DNA from: Nocardioides alcanivorans
GTDB taxonomy: Bacteria; Actinomycetota; Actinomycetes; Propionibacteriales; Nocardioidaceae
Direction: 5' to 3'
Assembly (NCBI RefSeq): GCF_021555175.1
Contig: NZ_JAKGRW010000011.1
Location: 1 to 64,000, forward strand
DNA length: 64,000 nucleotides
Position numbers and translations under genes: made by a program
Part shown: one piece after another, positions 18,759-31,262 of the stretch
Position numbering within the stretch: the first letter of the stretch is position 1
Layout: each line of letters opens with the position of its first letter
Notes under the pieces: model-generated
The model's database searches: none
Told to the model about the DNA's origin: nothing
The model's input: only the letters and a program-made list of their open reading frames with translations

Positions 18759-20521
18759 TCACTTGACCTTGAAGTTCACGTTGGTCTTGGACTTCTTGAA
18801 CTGCTTGTTGCCCTGGTAGACGGCGTTGACCTTGTACTTGCCCTTCTTCTTCAGCTTGGCCTTCTTGAGGACCAGCTTGGCAACGCCCTTCTTGTTGACC
18901 TTGACGTTCTTGGCGACGACCTTCTTCTTGCCGGCCTTGACGACGATCTTGACCTTGCCATTGGGGGTGCCGGAAGCGGCCTTGACCTTGATCTTGATGG
19001 TCGCCTTCTTGGCCTTCTTCGCGTACTTCGCCGTGGCCTTGCTGCTGGTCTTGACGGCCTTGGGGGCGGGCGGCTGCGGCGCTGCAGTCACGGGCACGTT
19101 GAACTCGGCCGGCGTCGCAAGGGTGCAGGGAATGGTCGCGGCAGAGCCAACGGCGAGGGTGAACTCTTCGACCGACACCGCAAGAGTGTCACCGGCCCCG
19201 GCAACAGCACCGGTCATCGTCGGGATCGCCACCGGAGTGCCGCCCTGGAAGTCACCCGTGCGGGTGCCGGTCAGGTCACCGAGATCGGTGCCGAGCGTGG
19301 CCACGAACTCCTGCCCGGGGAGGCTGACGAACGGCGGCGCAGTGTTGGGCATGTCCTCGAGGTCGGCGGAGAGTTGGACCGAGCCGCCGTTGGTCGCCTG
19401 AGCGCTGAACTGGACGTCCGTGTCATACGCGAAGTCGTTGCCCGAGAACGTGCAGTTCAGGGCGAGGTCCTTCACGATCGGCTCCACCGGGAGCTCAGTC
19501 ACCGGCACCTCGAACTCCACGGGAGCCTCGAGGGTGCACGGAATGCTGGCCGACGAGCCCACGGCGAGGTCGAACTCCTCAACCGCAATGGCCAACGAAT
19601 CGCCCGAGCCGGCAACCGAACCGCTCATCACGGGGATCGCGACGGGGGTCCCGCCTTGGAAGTCACCCGTCCGGGTGCCGGTCAGGTCACCGAGATCGGT
19701 ACCGAGCGTGGCCACGAACTCCTGTCCCGGGAGGCTGACGAACGGCGGCGCTGTGTTCGGCATGTCCTCCAGCTCCGCAGTCAGGTCGACACCGGTCTCG
19801 GTGGCCTGCGCTGCGAATGTCACGTCCGTCTCGTAGGCGAACTCATTGGAACCGAAAGCACAGTTGAGGTTGAGGTCCTTCTCGATCGACGGCTCTTCGT
19901 CCTCGATCGCACCGACGGTGTCGATGATCGTGGCCTCCCCGAGTCCGGGGTGCAGACGGTCGGGACGGTCGTGTTGCTCGGGCTGAAGGAGGTGCCGATG
20001 TAGAGGTCACCCTCCAGGGTCGAGACGCCGAGTTCGATGTCGGTGGCACCACCGGTGATCACGGACCAGCTCCCGGTCCCGACCAGGTCGAAGGCCTCCA
20101 CGTCGGTGCCCATCGCACCCTCGCGGTCCCACTGCGCGAAGGTGAGCTCGGCGCTACCAGCAACGCCGGAAGTGTCGGTCGTGGCCGTCATCGTGCCACC
20201 CATCCGGTTGACCGGACTGGGCTTGAACAGATCGATGTAGGCCTGGTCGAAGCGCAGTGCCGCAGTCAGCGTCGGCGTCGCGGTGTCGCCGTCGGCCAAC
20301 TCGTCCGGGGCGTCCGTGTCGAATGTCAGCGTGGCTGCTCGCTCCCCGCCGTAGGAGGCGAAGCCGCCAGCCAGCTGAAGGTCACAGGTGTAGCTGATCG
20401 GGCCAGCCGCTGCCTGCGCCGGGGCGGCCAACAGGACTGCAGGCACAGCAAGCGCGCCTGCAGCCAGGGCAGTGGTCGCGAACGCCGCCACTCCCCTGCG
20501 CTTGTTTGATCGGAACTGCAT
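18759..20521 (-). CDS. Secreted repeat protein with lysine-rich C-terminal Ig-like domain, frame-broken
   Basis: Start ATG at 20521 (MQFRSNKRRG) follows GAGGAGGAAAC; the longer frame start at 20542 lacks a ribosome site. Signal peptide VAAFATTALAAGALAVPAVLLAAPAQA, then a domain opening YTCDLQLAGG, then two near-identical domains of about 130 residues each containing LEDMPNTAPPFVSLPGQEFV and GTDLGDLTGTRTGDFQGGTP. One G is missing near 19945 between the first and second domain. The last 100 residues form a very basic Ig-like domain (many AAG lysines, ending NVNFKVK). No LPxTG, so retention at the cell wall may be by charge. Driven by regulon motif 3; probably a surface binding protein for the regulon substrate (inference). 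Confidence 0.7.
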
Positions 20522-20575
20522 GTTTCCTCCTCGGGCGGCCACGACTCGGGTGTGGCCTACGTCTCACGAGGGAGA

Positions 20576-20584
20576 ATATACGAT
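20576..20584 (-). promoter_or_regulatory. AT-rich regulon motif, site 3
   Basis: Core ATCGTATAT (minus strand) within GAATATACGATATCTGATAG at 20574-20593. TATATT on the minus strand is a plausible -10 about 50 bases before the secreted-protein ATG at 20521. Confidence 0.7.
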
Positions 20585-20639
20585 ATCTGATAGTAGGCAT
20601 AGCCCCAGTCAAACGTTCCCCGCAACTTTTCGTACGTCG

Positions 20640-21490
20640 TCAGCGACCGGCCCGCGCCAGCACCAGCCGGGCCTGCCTGGCCACGGCTTCGTCAAGCATT
20701 CGACCCCGGGAGTCCAGCGCGATCCCCGAGCCAGCGGCAGCCATGGCGGCCAGCACGTCCCGCGCCTCGGCGACGACCTCCTCGCCCGGAGTGAAGACGT
20801 CGTTGACGACCGCGACCTGCGCAGGATGGATGCACGCCCGCCCGACGAACCCCAGGCGCGCCAACGCCTCGGTCGAGGTCCGCAACGCATCGAGATCACG
20901 GAAGTCGGTGGACACCGGAGCGATCGGCGGCGCGATGCCCGCCGCCGCCGACGCCACCACGATCTGCGAGCGCACCCACAACAGCTCACGCTCGTCAGGC
21001 CCGAGCGTCACACCGAGGTCGGCCCTCAGGTCGGCCTCCCCACCTGGAGTCGGTGCACCCGGGGAGCCGCTGCGATCTCGGCAGCCCGCAGGATCGCGGC
21101 ACCACTCTCCAGGAGCGGCACGATGCGCGCCCCGGATCCGAGCGAGTCCAACAGCCGCGCGGCCGCGACCACGTCGTCGCGGACCTCGGCCTTCGCGAGT
21201 ACGACGCCAGACAGCGCACCGGACGTCGCAATCGCGCGAATGTCATCGAGGCCAACCGCCCCCGAGTTGACCCGCACCCAGACCCCCACGTCGGTGTTCG
21301 GCAGCCCGTCGAGCCACGCCGCCACGATGTCGCGCGCCAGCTCCTTGCGGTCCGGCAGCACCGCGTCCTCGAGGTCGACGATGAGCTCGTCGGCGCCGCG
21401 CCCGAGCGCGGAGCGCAGCTTGTCGGGAGCATCCCCGGGCACGTAGAGCGCAGAGCGGGCGACTCGCGGAGGCACGGCTTCGGTGGTCAT
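20640..21490 (-). CDS. HpcH/HpaI (CitE-like) CoA-ester lyase, frame-broken
   Basis: About 283 residues once one G is restored to the GGGG run near 21030 (LQVGEADLRADLGVTLGPDE). Features of CitE-type lyases: ALYVPGDAPDKL, LIVDLEDAVLPDRK (metal-binding Asp), WVRVNS (substrate-binding Arg), VVLAKAEV, then GRACIHPAQV. The family cleaves citryl-, malyl-, citramalyl- or beta-methylmalyl-CoA. Start at 21490 shares bases with the hydrolase stop. It could split an alkyl-malyl-CoA made from the CoA-activated dicarboxylate in this regulon (inference). Confidence 0.85.
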
Positions 21491-22187
21491 CAGGAACCTT
21501 TCGGGGAGACGGCGGCAGCCAGCTCGAGCAGCAGGAGTGCCACCTCGGCAGGGGCGGTGATCGGGGCGTCGTGGCCGGACTCGAGCGTGCGGTGGGTGCG
21601 CCCCGCGGCGGTGAGGCGCGCCCGAGTGACCTCCGACGGGTAGCCGGCGGGAGTGCGAGCACAGAACACGTACTCCTCCGCCACATCCGGCGGAACGGCA
21701 GGAACCGGATCGAGCGCCGGGCCCACGGGAGAGCGGGTCATCCGGGCATCCACCCATGCGGAGAGCTCGGCGCCGTACTCGCCCGCATCCGCCTGTCGTG
21801 GCGCCATCGACATGTCGCGCGGAGGATCGCCGCCGGGTCTGGGCAACAGATCGACCGCCCGCTGGCCCGGCACCGGCACGGCTCCGTCGAGATGCACCAG
21901 CAGACCGACCCGGCCGGGGAGGCGAGCAGCGACGCCAGTCGTCACCAGGGCACCTTGGCTGTGGCCGACGAGGACCGCGTCGCGCAGGTCCTCCAGCTCG
22001 ACCAACCTCGCGACCTGGTCGACCCAGACGTCGAGCGACGTGACCTCCGCGAGCCGAGCCACGTGCTCCCCGCTCCGATCAGGCTCGGCGCGTGCACGTC
22101 ATGACCGGCTGCGATCAGCAACGGCCTGACGCGCGACCACGCCCAGCCGCCACGGAAGGCGCCGTGCACCAGCACGAAGGCCGTCAC
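21490..22187 (-). CDS. Alpha/beta hydrolase (methylesterase / hydroxynitrile-lyase-like), frame-broken
   Basis: About 232 residues. N-terminus MTAFVLVHGAFRGGWAWSRV, nucleophile motif LVGHSQGA, and C-terminal ESGHDAPITAP with the catalytic His. One G is missing in the GGGG run near 22068 (SLIGAGEHVARLAEV). The HGAFxGGWxW start is shared with plant methylesterases and hydroxynitrile lyases. Overlaps both neighbours. An ester-removal step is likely; a methyl ester such as the chlorophyll ring-E carboxymethyl group is one speculative target. Confidence 0.78.
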
Positions 22188-22507
22188 GGTCGCCGCGGAT
22201 CCGGCTCGTCGAGCACGATCTCGAGGTATTCACGCGGGTAGGAGTCGTAGGGCTCGAGGTGCTCATACATCAGTTCGGTGTGGGCGACGTACCCGTCGGC
22301 CTTCGTGCACTCCTCGTAGCTCTCGACCGAGTCGAAGAAGCGCAGGTGAGTGAAGTGCTGACGGTCCTCGACCCCGCGTACCAAGCGGCGACCCCGAAAG
22401 CCCGGGTGGGCCCGGAAGAAGCGGCCGAACCGTTGGTTCAGCTCGATGTAGGCGAGAGCATGCTCCTCGCCGTCCTTCGTGCGTGCCTGACTCACCACGA
22501 CGATCAT
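22184..22507 (-). CDS. Antibiotic-biosynthesis-monooxygenase / EthD-like dimeric alpha-beta barrel protein
   Basis: 107 residues, MIVVVSQARTKDGEEHALAYIE at the start, then FFRAHPGFRGRRLVRG and HFTHLRFFDSVESYEECT, the rhythm of the ABM/EthD fold. Members oxidise quinols or polycyclic substrates without cofactors and include IsdG-type haem-degrading enzymes. I cannot assign the reaction. The AGGAGG ribosome site is in the leader, and regulon motif 4 lies about 35 bases upstream. First gene of the operon with the esterase and CitE-like lyase. Confidence 0.68.
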   Translation of the reverse strand: MIVVVSQARTKDGEEHALAYIELNQRFGRFFRAHPGFRGRRLVRGVEDRQHFTHLRFFDSVESYEECTKADGYVAHTELMYEHLEPYDSYPREYLEIVLDEPDPRRP

Positions 22508-22542
22508 CAGCAGCCTCCTAGCGCAGATCCCTGGCAGAATAG

Positions 22543-22551
22543 ATCATATAT
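22543..22551 (+). promoter_or_regulatory. AT-rich regulon motif, site 4
   Basis: Core ATCATATAT inside ATAGATCATATATGTATAG (22539-22557), in the 59-base gap between the divergent ABM gene (22507) and RCCR-like gene (22567). On the minus strand TATGAT is a good -10. Confidence 0.75.
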
Positions 22552-22566
22552 GTATAGCCTGCACGG

Positions 22567-23394
22567 GTGACCAGCAGCAGACAGACCAAGACCATTCCCG
22601 AATTCCTTGCCGAAGCGCCCGACGTCGACAGCCATGACCTGTGGCGTCAGTTCTGGGAGATCCTCAGCGAAGCGAAGGACAAGATCACCGCCGTCCTGCC
22701 CGTGCAGCCCCACCCCAGCTCGGCAGGGCTGGGGGCGTGGGACACCGGCGACGGCAACTACGAAGGTTCGCTCAACACCTTCAGCGGCGACCCCGACAAC
22801 GGCGCCGAGTGGCTCGTGCACTCGTGGATCGGCAACCGGAGCGCGTCGATCCTCGACATGAACCTCCAGGTCTGGCTCGGTCCACACATCGACGTCCCGC
22901 ACCTGATCATCGTCTTCGGCACCGTGCCCAACGTCTTCCACTACAGCGACCTCGTGCCGCGCCACGACCTGATGGTCGACCTCGACCATCTGCACCGCTA
23001 CTACGAGCCCCAGAACGAGGAGTGGCTCGGCCTGCGCGGCGACGACCGGTTCACCTGGTCGGTCAGCCACGGCACCTACATGCGTGCCTTCCTCTCCCCC
23101 TTGGGCAACTCCTATTTCGCCGACCGGAACGACGACGTGGTCGAGACGCTCCGCAAGGCCGTCCACCGGCGTGTCGACACCTGGTTGCAGTGGGTCGCCG
23201 AAGCCGAGCCCGTGCCGGTCGAGGAGCGCGCGGCACTGCGCGCCCGCGACCACGCCGTGCGCGTCAACGGCTACACCCTCGACCCGATGAACGAGCTCTC
23301 GAAACGCTTCCTCGGCGCCGAGCGCGTCGACGAGCTCGTCGCGGTCCGCGCAGGTCTCTCGCAGATCGCCGAGATCGAAGGACGTGCCCGATGA
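22567..23394 (+). CDS. Red chlorophyll catabolite reductase (RCCR)-like protein 1
   Basis: 275 residues, GTG start. From memory of plant RCCR, the order of motifs agrees: EWLVHSWIGNR with the following LQVWLG strand, then VPHLIIVFG, then DLVPRHDLMVDLDHLHRYYE (plant: LPHRKDLVLNPDYLKEYY), then SHGTYMRAFLSPLG (plant: SPSLFVRSAFSPTA), VDTWLQWVAEAEPV and a charged tail ending in ELSKRFLGAERVDELV (plant: LQFPRMFGEEVSSRVV). RCCR belongs to the ferredoxin-dependent bilin reductase fold and reduces an open-chain tetrapyrrole. A second copy at 41.1-41.9 kb is closer to the plant motifs. Cotranscribed with an epimerase-like gene (ATGA). Confidence 0.65.
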   Translation: MTSSRQTKTIPEFLAEAPDVDSHDLWRQFWEILSEAKDKITAVLPVQPHPSSAGLGAWDTGDGNYEGSLNTFSGDPDNGAEWLVHSWIGNRSASILDMNLQVWLGPHIDVPHLIIVFGTVPNVFHYSDLVPRHDLMVDLDHLHRYYEPQNEEWLGLRGDDRFTWSVSHGTYMRAFLSPLGNSYFADRNDDVVETLRKAVHRRVDTWLQWVAEAEPVPVEERAALRARDHAVRVNGYTLDPMNELSKRFLGAERVDELVAVRAGLSQIAEIEGRAR

Positions 23395-24251
23395 AGGTGC
23401 TCGTGATCGGAGCCGGTTTCGTCGGCTCCGCAGCTGCCACCAGACTCGTCGAACTCGGCCATGAAGTGACCGTCACCGCCACCAGTGCCGAGAAGGTGGC
23501 CGCCCTGCGCGAGCGCTTCGACAACGCCGTACTCCTCCGTGGCTCGGAGGCCGACACCGTCCGCGGCGCCGTGGCGGGCCAGGATGCGGTGGTCGTCACC
23601 GCAGGCCCGTCCGCCCAGGGCTCGATGACCCCCGAGGGTCGCGCCAGGACCTACCACGACGTGCTCGTGAGGACGGCGGAGAACGTCGCCGCCAACGTGG
23701 GCCCGCAGACGCGCGTGGTCTCCTTGTCGTCGCTCTCCGTCTACGGCAACGCGGCGAACCACCTGCCACGCATCGACGAAGGATCGCCGGTCACCGACTC
23801 GGACGACCCCAGCCCGAGCAACTTCTTGGCAATGGAGAAGACCTACTCCGCGTTGGGCGAGCGTGCAGTCGTGCTGCGCTGCGGAGACATCTTCGGGCCC
23901 GGCGACCCGCCGATCGCCGAGAAGGTCGCGATGGCGCACGAGTACCTCGGTGGCTCGGTGCCGTTCTCGGGCGACGCCCTGCTCTATCGGTTGTACGTCG
24001 AGGATGCGGCTGACGCTGTCGTCCACGCGCTCGAGCACGACTTGTCGGGCGTCTTCAACCTGACCCATCCGGAGCTGCCGCCGACCAACGCCGCCCTCTT
24101 CGACACGTTGTCCGCCGACCAGGGCCTACCGGCACTGGTCTATCGCGACGAGATCGCCTCCCCCGCGTCACCGATCTCGGTCGCACGACTGACCGAGGCC
24201 GGCTTCACTGCCACGCGCTCCTTCGATCCCGCACTCGCCGACCTAGGTTGA
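23391..24251 (+). CDS. NAD(P)-dependent epimerase/dehydratase-family (atypical SDR) protein
   Basis: 286 residues; MKVLVIGAGFVGSAAATRLVELGH is a GxGxxG Rossmann start, SSLSVYG and RCGDIFGPGDPP follow, and YRLYVEDAADAVVHAL lies near the C-terminus as in extended SDRs. The YxxxK is altered: the Tyr is in MEKTYSALGE, without the usual spacing. It overlaps the RCCR-like gene and may be a reductase working on the same substrate (inference). Confidence 0.75.
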   Translation: MKVLVIGAGFVGSAAATRLVELGHEVTVTATSAEKVAALRERFDNAVLLRGSEADTVRGAVAGQDAVVVTAGPSAQGSMTPEGRARTYHDVLVRTAENVAANVGPQTRVVSLSSLSVYGNAANHLPRIDEGSPVTDSDDPSPSNFLAMEKTYSALGERAVVLRCGDIFGPGDPPIAEKVAMAHEYLGGSVPFSGDALLYRLYVEDAADAVVHALEHDLSGVFNLTHPELPPTNAALFDTLSADQGLPALVYRDEIASPASPISVARLTEAGFTATRSFDPALADLG

Positions 24252-24282
24252 CACTTCGCTGGAATGAACTTCCATCGAAGGC

Positions 24283-24323
24283 AGAAGCCCCGGACCTCGA
24301 TCGGGTGAGGTCCGGGGGCTTCT
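24283..24323. terminator. Bidirectional hairpin terminator
   Basis: Arms AGAAGCCCCGGACCTC (24283-24298) and GAGGTCCGGGGGCTTCT (24307-24323; one extra G) around an 8-base loop, between the convergent epimerase and LPxTG genes. Confidence 0.88.
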
Positions 24324-24342
24324 GGCTCTCAGGCCAACGGAG

Positions 24343-25584
24343 TCAGGCTTCGTTGCGGCGCCGTGGCAGGAAGAGGAAGAGCGCTCCACCCAGCAGCACG
24401 AAGGCGCTGGCCCACAGCCCGAACATGAGCAGCGGTGCCCCGGATCCGGTCTTCGGCAGCGACGACGTGCTCGTCGAGGTGGTGTTGGTGTCCCCGGTGT
24501 CGCCGGGGTCGTCACCACCGTCGTCACCGATGCCGACGACCATCTTGCTCAGCTTTCCGCTGCCCTTGCACTCGGAATAGATCTTGACGCCGGCCATCTC
24601 ACCGAAGTCGAAGTCGAAGCCGGTGATCTCGACGTCCAACTCGTCCTCATCGGTGGTGATCGACGCAGTCATCGTCGGCACCGCAACCTCGCCGTAGGAA
24701 GGAGCATTGACCGTGGAGGTCTCAGCGAAGGAGACCTTCTTCCCGCCGACCTCGGCCTTCGCGGTGACCTTCATCCGCCCGTTCTCGATGGGCAATGGCG
24801 CCAGGCCCGGGATCTTCGAGAAGTTGAGCCGCAGGCTCACCTTGCTGTCGTCGGCCGAGGCCCGGGAACCCGACATCGTGACCGTCGGCTTGTAGTCGAA
24901 GGGACTGCCGAGCTCCTGCAGGACGCAGCTGAACGAGACCTTGCCCTTGGCGGGCGTCCCCTTCTTGTTGCCCTTGTCCGTGGGCTCGTCCGTCGGCGTG
25001 GCGGTGGGGGTCGGCGAAGCGGTGTCGGTCGGAGTGGGCACGACGACCGTGCCGTCCTCCACCGTGATCGGGTCGAGTGCCCAGTCACCCGTGCCCGTCA
25101 CCGGGCACTTGGTGGTGAGTCCGGACACCGTGAATGCGACGCTCTTCACGGTCACGTCCAACGTGTCGTGGGTGTCGTCGAGGATCCCGACGACCGGCGG
25201 CACGGGCACTGGAGCGTTGGGGGCCGCGGTGACCGCCGCGGATCCGGTGAGCGTGACCGTCGAGGTGACCCCGTCGACCTCGACGACGACTTCGCCGGTC
25301 ATCGGAAGACCGTTGATCGCCACCGGCGCGATTCCCGGCAGGTTGCTGAACTGCAACGACAGCGACGTCGTGGCGCCGTCGGTGATCGCCTCGGCGTCCA
25401 CCGTCGCGTCCCAGCCGAAGGCAGGGAACGTGGCGGTCTGGCAGTTCATCGTCATGCCACCGGCAGGGGCCGGAGCGGCAGTGGCCGCACCGCTGCCGAG
25501 CCCGACCGTGGACGTCACCAGGCCGACCGTCGCCAGCGCGACCGCAGCGGGACGACGCCAGCGAGGAGTTGGAGTCACCGTCAT
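24343..25584 (-). CDS. LPxTG-anchored surface protein
   Basis: 413 residues from the ATG at 25584 (MTVTPTPRWRRP), which overlaps the repaired stop of the gene before. Signal peptide through GSGAATAAPAPA, two beta-rich domains (first with CQTATFPAFGWDA and SLQFSNLPGIAPVAING, second with CVLQELGSPFDYKPTVTMSG and RLNFSKIPGLAPLPIENG) joined by a T/P-rich linker, then a sorting signal SLPKTGSGAP, a membrane helix and the basic tail RRRNEA. The two domains resemble each other and the domain in the secreted protein at 18.8-20.5 kb. Last gene of the ABC importer operon; probably a wall-held binding protein (inference). Confidence 0.8.
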   Translation of the reverse strand: MTVTPTPRWRRPAAVALATVGLVTSTVGLGSGAATAAPAPAGGMTMNCQTATFPAFGWDATVDAEAITDGATTSLSLQFSNLPGIAPVAINGLPMTGEVVVEVDGVTSTVTLTGSAAVTAAPNAPVPVPPVVGILDDTHDTLDVTVKSVAFTVSGLTTKCPVTGTGDWALDPITVEDGTVVVPTPTDTASPTPTATPTDEPTDKGNKKGTPAKGKVSFSCVLQELGSPFDYKPTVTMSGSRASADDSKVSLRLNFSKIPGLAPLPIENGRMKVTAKAEVGGKKVSFAETSTVNAPSYGEVAVPTMTASITTDEDELDVEITGFDFDFGEMAGVKIYSECKGSGKLSKMVVGIGDDGGDDPGDTGDTNTTSTSTSSLPKTGSGAPLLMFGLWASAFVLLGGALFLFLPRRRNEA

Positions 25585-26188
25585 GCCACACCCCCGGGCG
25601 ACGGAAGGCAACGCGCAGGGCACCACCGGCGAGCAACAGGACGCCGCCGCCGATGACGAGGATCGGCAGCAGGTCGCCGGCACCGGTCTTGGGCAGCTCA
25701 CCGGCCGCCTCGTCGTCGGACGGCGCCTCCGGCTCCGGGTCGGTCGGCGCCGGCGCGGCGGCCCCGAAGGTCACCGGCTGGTCGTGGGAGTTGGCCGCAA
25801 TCGTGGCGGCATCCGACGTGGTGGGCAAGGGGCCGATGCCGATCACGCACTTGTCGACACCGCAGTCGATGCCGGAGAACTTCTGCATCACGGTGATCTC
25901 GAACTCGCCGATCGAGCCGTTGGCGTCCGCGTTGCGGAACGTCGCGCCCGACAGGTAGCAGTCGCCCGGACCGGTGTAGCCGTCCTTGCACAGGCCGACC
26001 GCGATCTGCTTGAGGTTGGGTTCGAACCCCGTCCCGCTGACCGTGATCTTCTGGCCGTCACTCAGCCCGTCGAACGCGCTGATCTGGACCGACGGGGCCG
26101 CAAGGCTCGGCGGCGCACAGATGATCGCGACGACGAACAGCGCGATGGTTCCCGCCAGGAACTTGGTCAGTCTCTTTGCGCTTCTCAC
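25581..26188 (-). CDS. LPxTG-anchored neocarzinostatin-like protein, C-terminal frameshift
   Basis: About 201 residues. GTG start behind GAGGAGAAACAC, signal peptide (FLAGTIALFVVAIICAPPSLA), then a domain with the neocarzinostatin pattern: GLSDGQKITVSGTGF, VGLCKDG, NADANGSIGEFEITV and FSGIDCGVDKCVIGIG, with paired cysteines in the expected places. A P/E/D linker, sorting motif ELPKTGAGD, a hydrophobic helix and RRPGGVA end it once one G is restored near 25597; as written the frame runs on. Neocarzinostatin-fold proteins bind flat hydrophobic chromophores, which would suit capture of a pigment at the wall (inference). Confidence 0.78.
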
Positions 26189-26214
26189 GTGTTTCTCCTC
26201 GGTGGGACGGAACT

Positions 26215-29096
<2,882 letters not shown>

Positions 29097-29100
<4 letters not shown>

Positions 29101-29837
29101 GCCACCTCACCTCCGAGCATCAGAGCCTGGATCCGACTGGGGTCGGCACTGAGCACCGCCGCCGATTCCTCGGCGATGATCGCGCCCTTCTCCATGACGT
29201 AGGCGCGGTGCACCAGCGAGAGCGCAACGTTGACCGACTGCTCCACCACCAGCACCGAGGTACCGCGCTCGTTGAGCCGACGGACGAGCTCGCACAGGCC
29301 ACCCACCACGACGGGTGCGAGGCCGAGGGAGAACTCGTCGATGACGAGCAGCTTGGGATCGTTGACGACAGCCTTGGCGAGGGCGAGCATCTGACGTTCA
29401 CCGCCGGAGAGCGTCGACGCCGGTTGGTTCCGGCGCGCATTGAGCCGTGGAAAGATCGCCAGCGCGGCCTCGACTGCTTCGCGGACCCACTTCTGGTCCT
29501 TCGTCGCATAGCCGTGCATACGGAGGTTGTCGACCACGGTGAGCGAGCCGAACGAGGCCTGACCGATCACCTGACCGAGCCCCTTCTCCACCCGCTTGCG
29601 AGGCGACCAGTACGTGCTGTCCCACCCGCCGATGTGCACGGACCCCGAGTCGGGCTTGAGCAGTCCACCGATCACCCGGAGCGTCGTCGACTTGCCCACC
29701 CCGTTGGGGCCGAGCAGGGCCACCATCTCGCCCTGCTCGACGTACAGGCTCGTGCCGAAGAGGACCTGCACCGGTCCGTAGGAGGCGTTGACATCGGCCA
29801 GGCTCAGCGCCGGCGCTTCACTTCGAGAAAGAGACAT
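29097..29837 (-). CDS. LivF-like ABC transporter ATPase
   Basis: 246 residues. Walker A GPNGVGKST, signature LSGGERQMLA, Walker B KLLVIDEFSLGLAP (DEFS where LivF usually has DEPS), D-loop and H-region VLVVEQSVNVAL. The partner ATPase is fused to the permeases downstream. The ATG at 29837 lies inside the last codons of the binding-protein gene (20-base overlap). Confidence 0.9.
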
Positions 29838-31181
29838 CTTCGCCCTCGTAGACGAAGCAGGCGCAGCCTTCGTCGAAGCGCATCATCCGGTAGGCACCCG
29901 CGGCCGCACGGCTACCGCCACCGAGGCCGTTGCCGAAGCCGGAGGCCGTCTCGAAGGCGGCACCGTCCCGGTCCACGGCCGCGCTCCACGTCGTCGCGTT
30001 GAACGTGCCGTCGCCGACCCCGTCGCTGCCGAGCTTCAACAGTCGCGCCGCGTCGCAATAGGGAATCGCGAACCGCGCGTTCTCCCGGGTCTCGAAGGTG
30101 ATGCCGCCTTCGGCGTAGATGTCGAGGCACTCCTGCTCGGCGCCCGGCTGGGGAAGCTCAGCTGCTCGTCCGCCAGGTCCTGCGCCGGCTGGAACCCGAT
30201 GCCGACCATGCCGACCATCGTCTCGGCCGGGACCGTCTTGGGGTTGTTGACGAAGAACGACGGGTTGTCGAACGTCGAGATGCCGTACGTCGCATCGAGG
30301 CCCTTCGACCCGGCGATCGTCGCGAAGATCGAGGCCAGCCGGGAACCACCGAGGAAGAACACCCGGTCGATTCCCTTGCTGGCGAACGTGATCGCCGCCT
30401 GCTCCTCGCCCATGAAGATGGTCCCCATGTCGGTGGTGTCGACCCACCCGACCTCGACATCGAGGCCGAGTTCCTCGAGCTGCTTGACGGCCTTGCCCTC
30501 GACGGCTCGACGATTGACCGGGTTGTCGGCCGCCACGATCGCGACCTGGTCACGTCCGTCGAAGAATCCCTGCGCGTCCATCGCTTCGATGTAGGAGCGG
30601 GTGAAGGCGTCGTACTCGGGGTAGCTGGCGGTCCACAGGTGGGGGTCGAGCTCCGCGTAGAGCTTGGCGTCGCTCGCGACCAGCGTTGCGTCGAGCACCA
30701 AGGTGTTGCGCTCGTCGTAGCACGGACGGGCATTGGACTGGAACTGTCCGGTCAGCACCACGGCGAAGGCCTGGTCGTCCTGACTGACCTGGTTGCAGAG
30801 CTGCTCCTCCGCGGCCGGCGAGTCCACCTCGGCGTTGTACCAGCGGAAGACCGCGTCGAGTTCGCGTCCACCGAGCCCGCCGTTGTCGTTGACCCACTTC
30901 TCCAGGGCCTCGACCTGCTTCTCCGGATCGCCGATCGACGCGGTGTTGAACCCCGTGGCGTCCTGGACCCCACTCAGGTCCACACCCACGAAGACGACCT
31001 TCACGCTGTCGTCGGTGACGCCCGGACCCGCGACCGTGGGGTCGGCGCTGCCACCGCCGCCGGGCATCAGCGCGCCGCAGCCCGCCAGTGCCAGCGCGGC
31101 GACCGACCCTGCCGCGGCAGTGCGCAACCAAAGGGCGTTGTCGCGACGCCGTGTGGCGTTGCGCTCCGCTGCCTGTGCCAT
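29818..31181 (-). CDS. ABC substrate-binding lipoprotein (LivJ/PBP1 type), frame-broken
   Basis: About 454 residues; the ATG at 31181 (MAQAAERN) has GAGAGGGAG just upstream and is preferred to the start at 31202. Lipobox ALALAGC after a basic segment, then the periplasmic type-1 fold (VKVVFVGVDLSG, VEALEKWVNDNGGLGGREL, RVFFLGGSRLASI). One C is missing near 30153; restored, the end continues FPQPGAEQECLDIYAEGG to VSFSK at 29818. First gene of the importer operon, driven by regulon motif 5. Confidence 0.85.
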
Positions 31182-31219
31182 GTGCTCCCTCTCGTCCGAC
31201 ACCGTGGACGGACCAAACT

Positions 31220-31228
31220 ATATACGAT
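31220..31228 (-). promoter_or_regulatory. AT-rich regulon motif, site 5
   Basis: Core ATCGTATAT (minus strand) inside CTATATACGATATCTACT (31218-31235). TATAGT on the minus strand is a likely -10 for the importer operon starting at 31181. Confidence 0.75.
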
Positions 31229-31262
31229 ATCTACTTGCGGGACGAGACTCCCGTCACAGATT

